Below are positions 7,260-7,837 of a DNA stretch of 7,837 nt, piece after piece (the first letter of the stretch is position 1; each line of letters begins with the position of its first letter). The notes beneath the pieces were generated by a model, which saw only the letters and a program-made list of their open reading frames with translations, searched no databases and was not told the origin of the DNA. This stretch comes from an uncultured Burkholderiales bacterium (GTDB lineage Bacteria > Pseudomonadota > Gammaproteobacteria > Burkholderiales > Burkholderiaceae_C): positions 1 to 7,837 of the forward strand of contig CAIYKK010000422.1 in the NCBI GenBank assembly GCA_903926695.1. Direction: 5' to 3'. Position numbers and translations under genes: made by a program.

Positions 7260-7275
7260 TGGCGTAATATTTGCC
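7260..7275 (+). promoter_or_regulatory. Sigma-54 (-24/-12) promoter of the second pilin
   Basis: TGGCGTAATATTTGCC fits TGGC-N7-TTGC, with GG (7261-7262) and GC (7273-7274) 12 bases apart. Compared with the first copy it has a better -12 box (TTGC) and a weaker -24 box (TGGCGT). The start would be near 7286, with AAGGAG at 7301-7306. The distance from promoter to ATG equals that of the first pilin (52 bases from the GG element in both). Confidence 0.7.
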
Positions 7276-7312
7276 TGTTTTAAGGGTCGGTTTTTAAATC
7301 AAGGAGTTTGCA

Positions 7313-7768
7313 ATGAAGCGTTCTACCCAAAAGGGTTTCACCCTTATCGAGTTGATGATTGTCGTAGCGATTATTGGTATTTTGGCTGCAGTGGCTCTAC
7401 CAGCGTACCAGGATTACACCATCCGCGCCAAGGTGGTTGAGGGGCTGTCGCTGGCCGGCTCTGCCAAAATAGCTGTGACCGAAAATGCGTCCACTGGAAC
7501 AGCTTACGACTCTGGCTGGAGCCAGCCCGAGTCCACTACCAATGTGGATAAGGTTGAAATTATTCAAACCGATGGAACGATTGTCATCACATACTCGACA
7601 GCTATCGATGCTACTAACAATACGCTGATCCTTGTCCCTACATCGGACGGCACTCCTTTTACTGGCGGCACCGCCACTGCTTCAACCGTTCCTACCGGCG
7701 GCGCGATCGAATGGACTTGCAACACTGGCCTCCTGCCTGCCAAATACCGTCCAGCCGCTTGCCGCTGA
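7313..7768 (+). CDS. pilA: Type IV major pilin (type IVa prepilin), copy 2
   Basis: A second complete prepilin of 151 residues. Leader MKRSTQKG, cleavage after G8, E13 and the N-terminal helix match copy 1; positions 9-41 are identical. Differences then cluster in the exposed globular region (about 60-120), while the end is again shared: TVPTGG (125-130), I-[DE]-W, and AKYRPA-x-C-R, with C136 and C150 as the likely disulfide pair. Most base differences in the shared N-terminal part are silent third positions, so the duplication is not very recent and both copies appear to be under selection to stay functional. The copy has its own sigma-54 promoter, AAGGAG ribosome site and terminator, so the two pilins can be expressed separately. 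It could be an alternative major pilin, a variant store for surface change, or a specialised subunit. Confidence 0.93.
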   Translation: MKRSTQKGFTLIELMIVVAIIGILAAVALPAYQDYTIRAKVVEGLSLAGSAKIAVTENASTGTAYDSGWSQPESTTNVDKVEIIQTDGTIVITYSTAIDATNNTLILVPTSDGTPFTGGTATASTVPTGGAIEWTCNTGLLPAKYRPAACR

Positions 7769-7820
7769 TTGGAACCTGTCTTAAAAAGCTTGCTACAGTA
7801 ATTTTTTAAACAAACTTGAA

Positions 7821-7837
7821 AAAATAGGAAGCTTGGC
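7821..7837 (+). terminator. Terminator of the second pilin, cut by the window end
   Basis: AAAATAGGAAGCTTGGC is identical to the left arm, loop and start of the right arm of the terminator at 7038-7067. The rest lies beyond the window, so the T tract is not seen. Confidence 0.65.

Larger units (their letters stand above)
6381..7837 (+). repeat. Tandem duplication of a complete pilin transcription unit
   Basis: Unit 1 (6381-7067) and unit 2 (7168-window end) line up from the upstream activator-like sites through promoter, ribosome site, gene and terminator. The offset is 787 bases at the upstream sites, promoter and ATG, 788 at a shared TTTTAGGG (6432-6439 and 7220-7227) and 783 at the terminator. 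The intergenic 7068-7167 separates the units. Confidence 0.75.

Overview
The window looks like chromosomal DNA of a betaproteobacterium, probably Burkholderiales and most likely Comamonadaceae-like. This rests on the protein styles of SucC, SucD, short-type ArgC and the pilins, and on G/C-biased codon use. The genus cannot be fixed from the sequence alone.

Layout. Positions 1-194 are the 3' end of an IS200/IS605-type (IS1341-like) element: the last 48 codons of a TnpB nuclease, a right-end hairpin and a TCAA end. Positions 195-676 hold no recognisable gene but contain a cluster of five small palindromes, four of them with a TGAA loop (385-554), and a likely sigma-70 promoter. Next come a stand-alone CZB zinc-binding-domain protein (677-1135, +) and, converging on it, argC (1150-2061, -). 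sucC-sucD (2296-4371, +) form the succinyl-CoA synthetase operon and end at a strong intrinsic terminator (4424-4457). After a 366-base non-coding leader come a PP2C-type Ser/Thr phosphatase (4824-5612) and a protein with one canonical and one apparently degenerate FHA domain (5652-6257), probably one operon. The window ends with two tandem type IV major pilin genes (6526-6987 and 7313-7768). Each has its own -24/-12 (sigma-54) promoter, a matched upstream region and its own copy of the same terminator hairpin; the second terminator is cut by the window edge.

How the parts work together. argC (arginine synthesis) and sucCD (TCA cycle) are housekeeping genes. The PP2C/FHA pair is the eraser and reader half of a Ser/Thr phospho-signalling system; no kinase is present in the window. 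The pilin pair is a tandem duplication that kept regulation and the N-terminal assembly helix while the exposed globular part diverged. The most interesting signals are the duplicated sigma-54 pilin cassettes with identical promoter geometry, the degenerate second FHA domain, the guide-RNA-like end of the TnpB remnant and the palindrome cluster beside it. I found no clearly undescribed multi-gene system; the rest of the window is ordinary.
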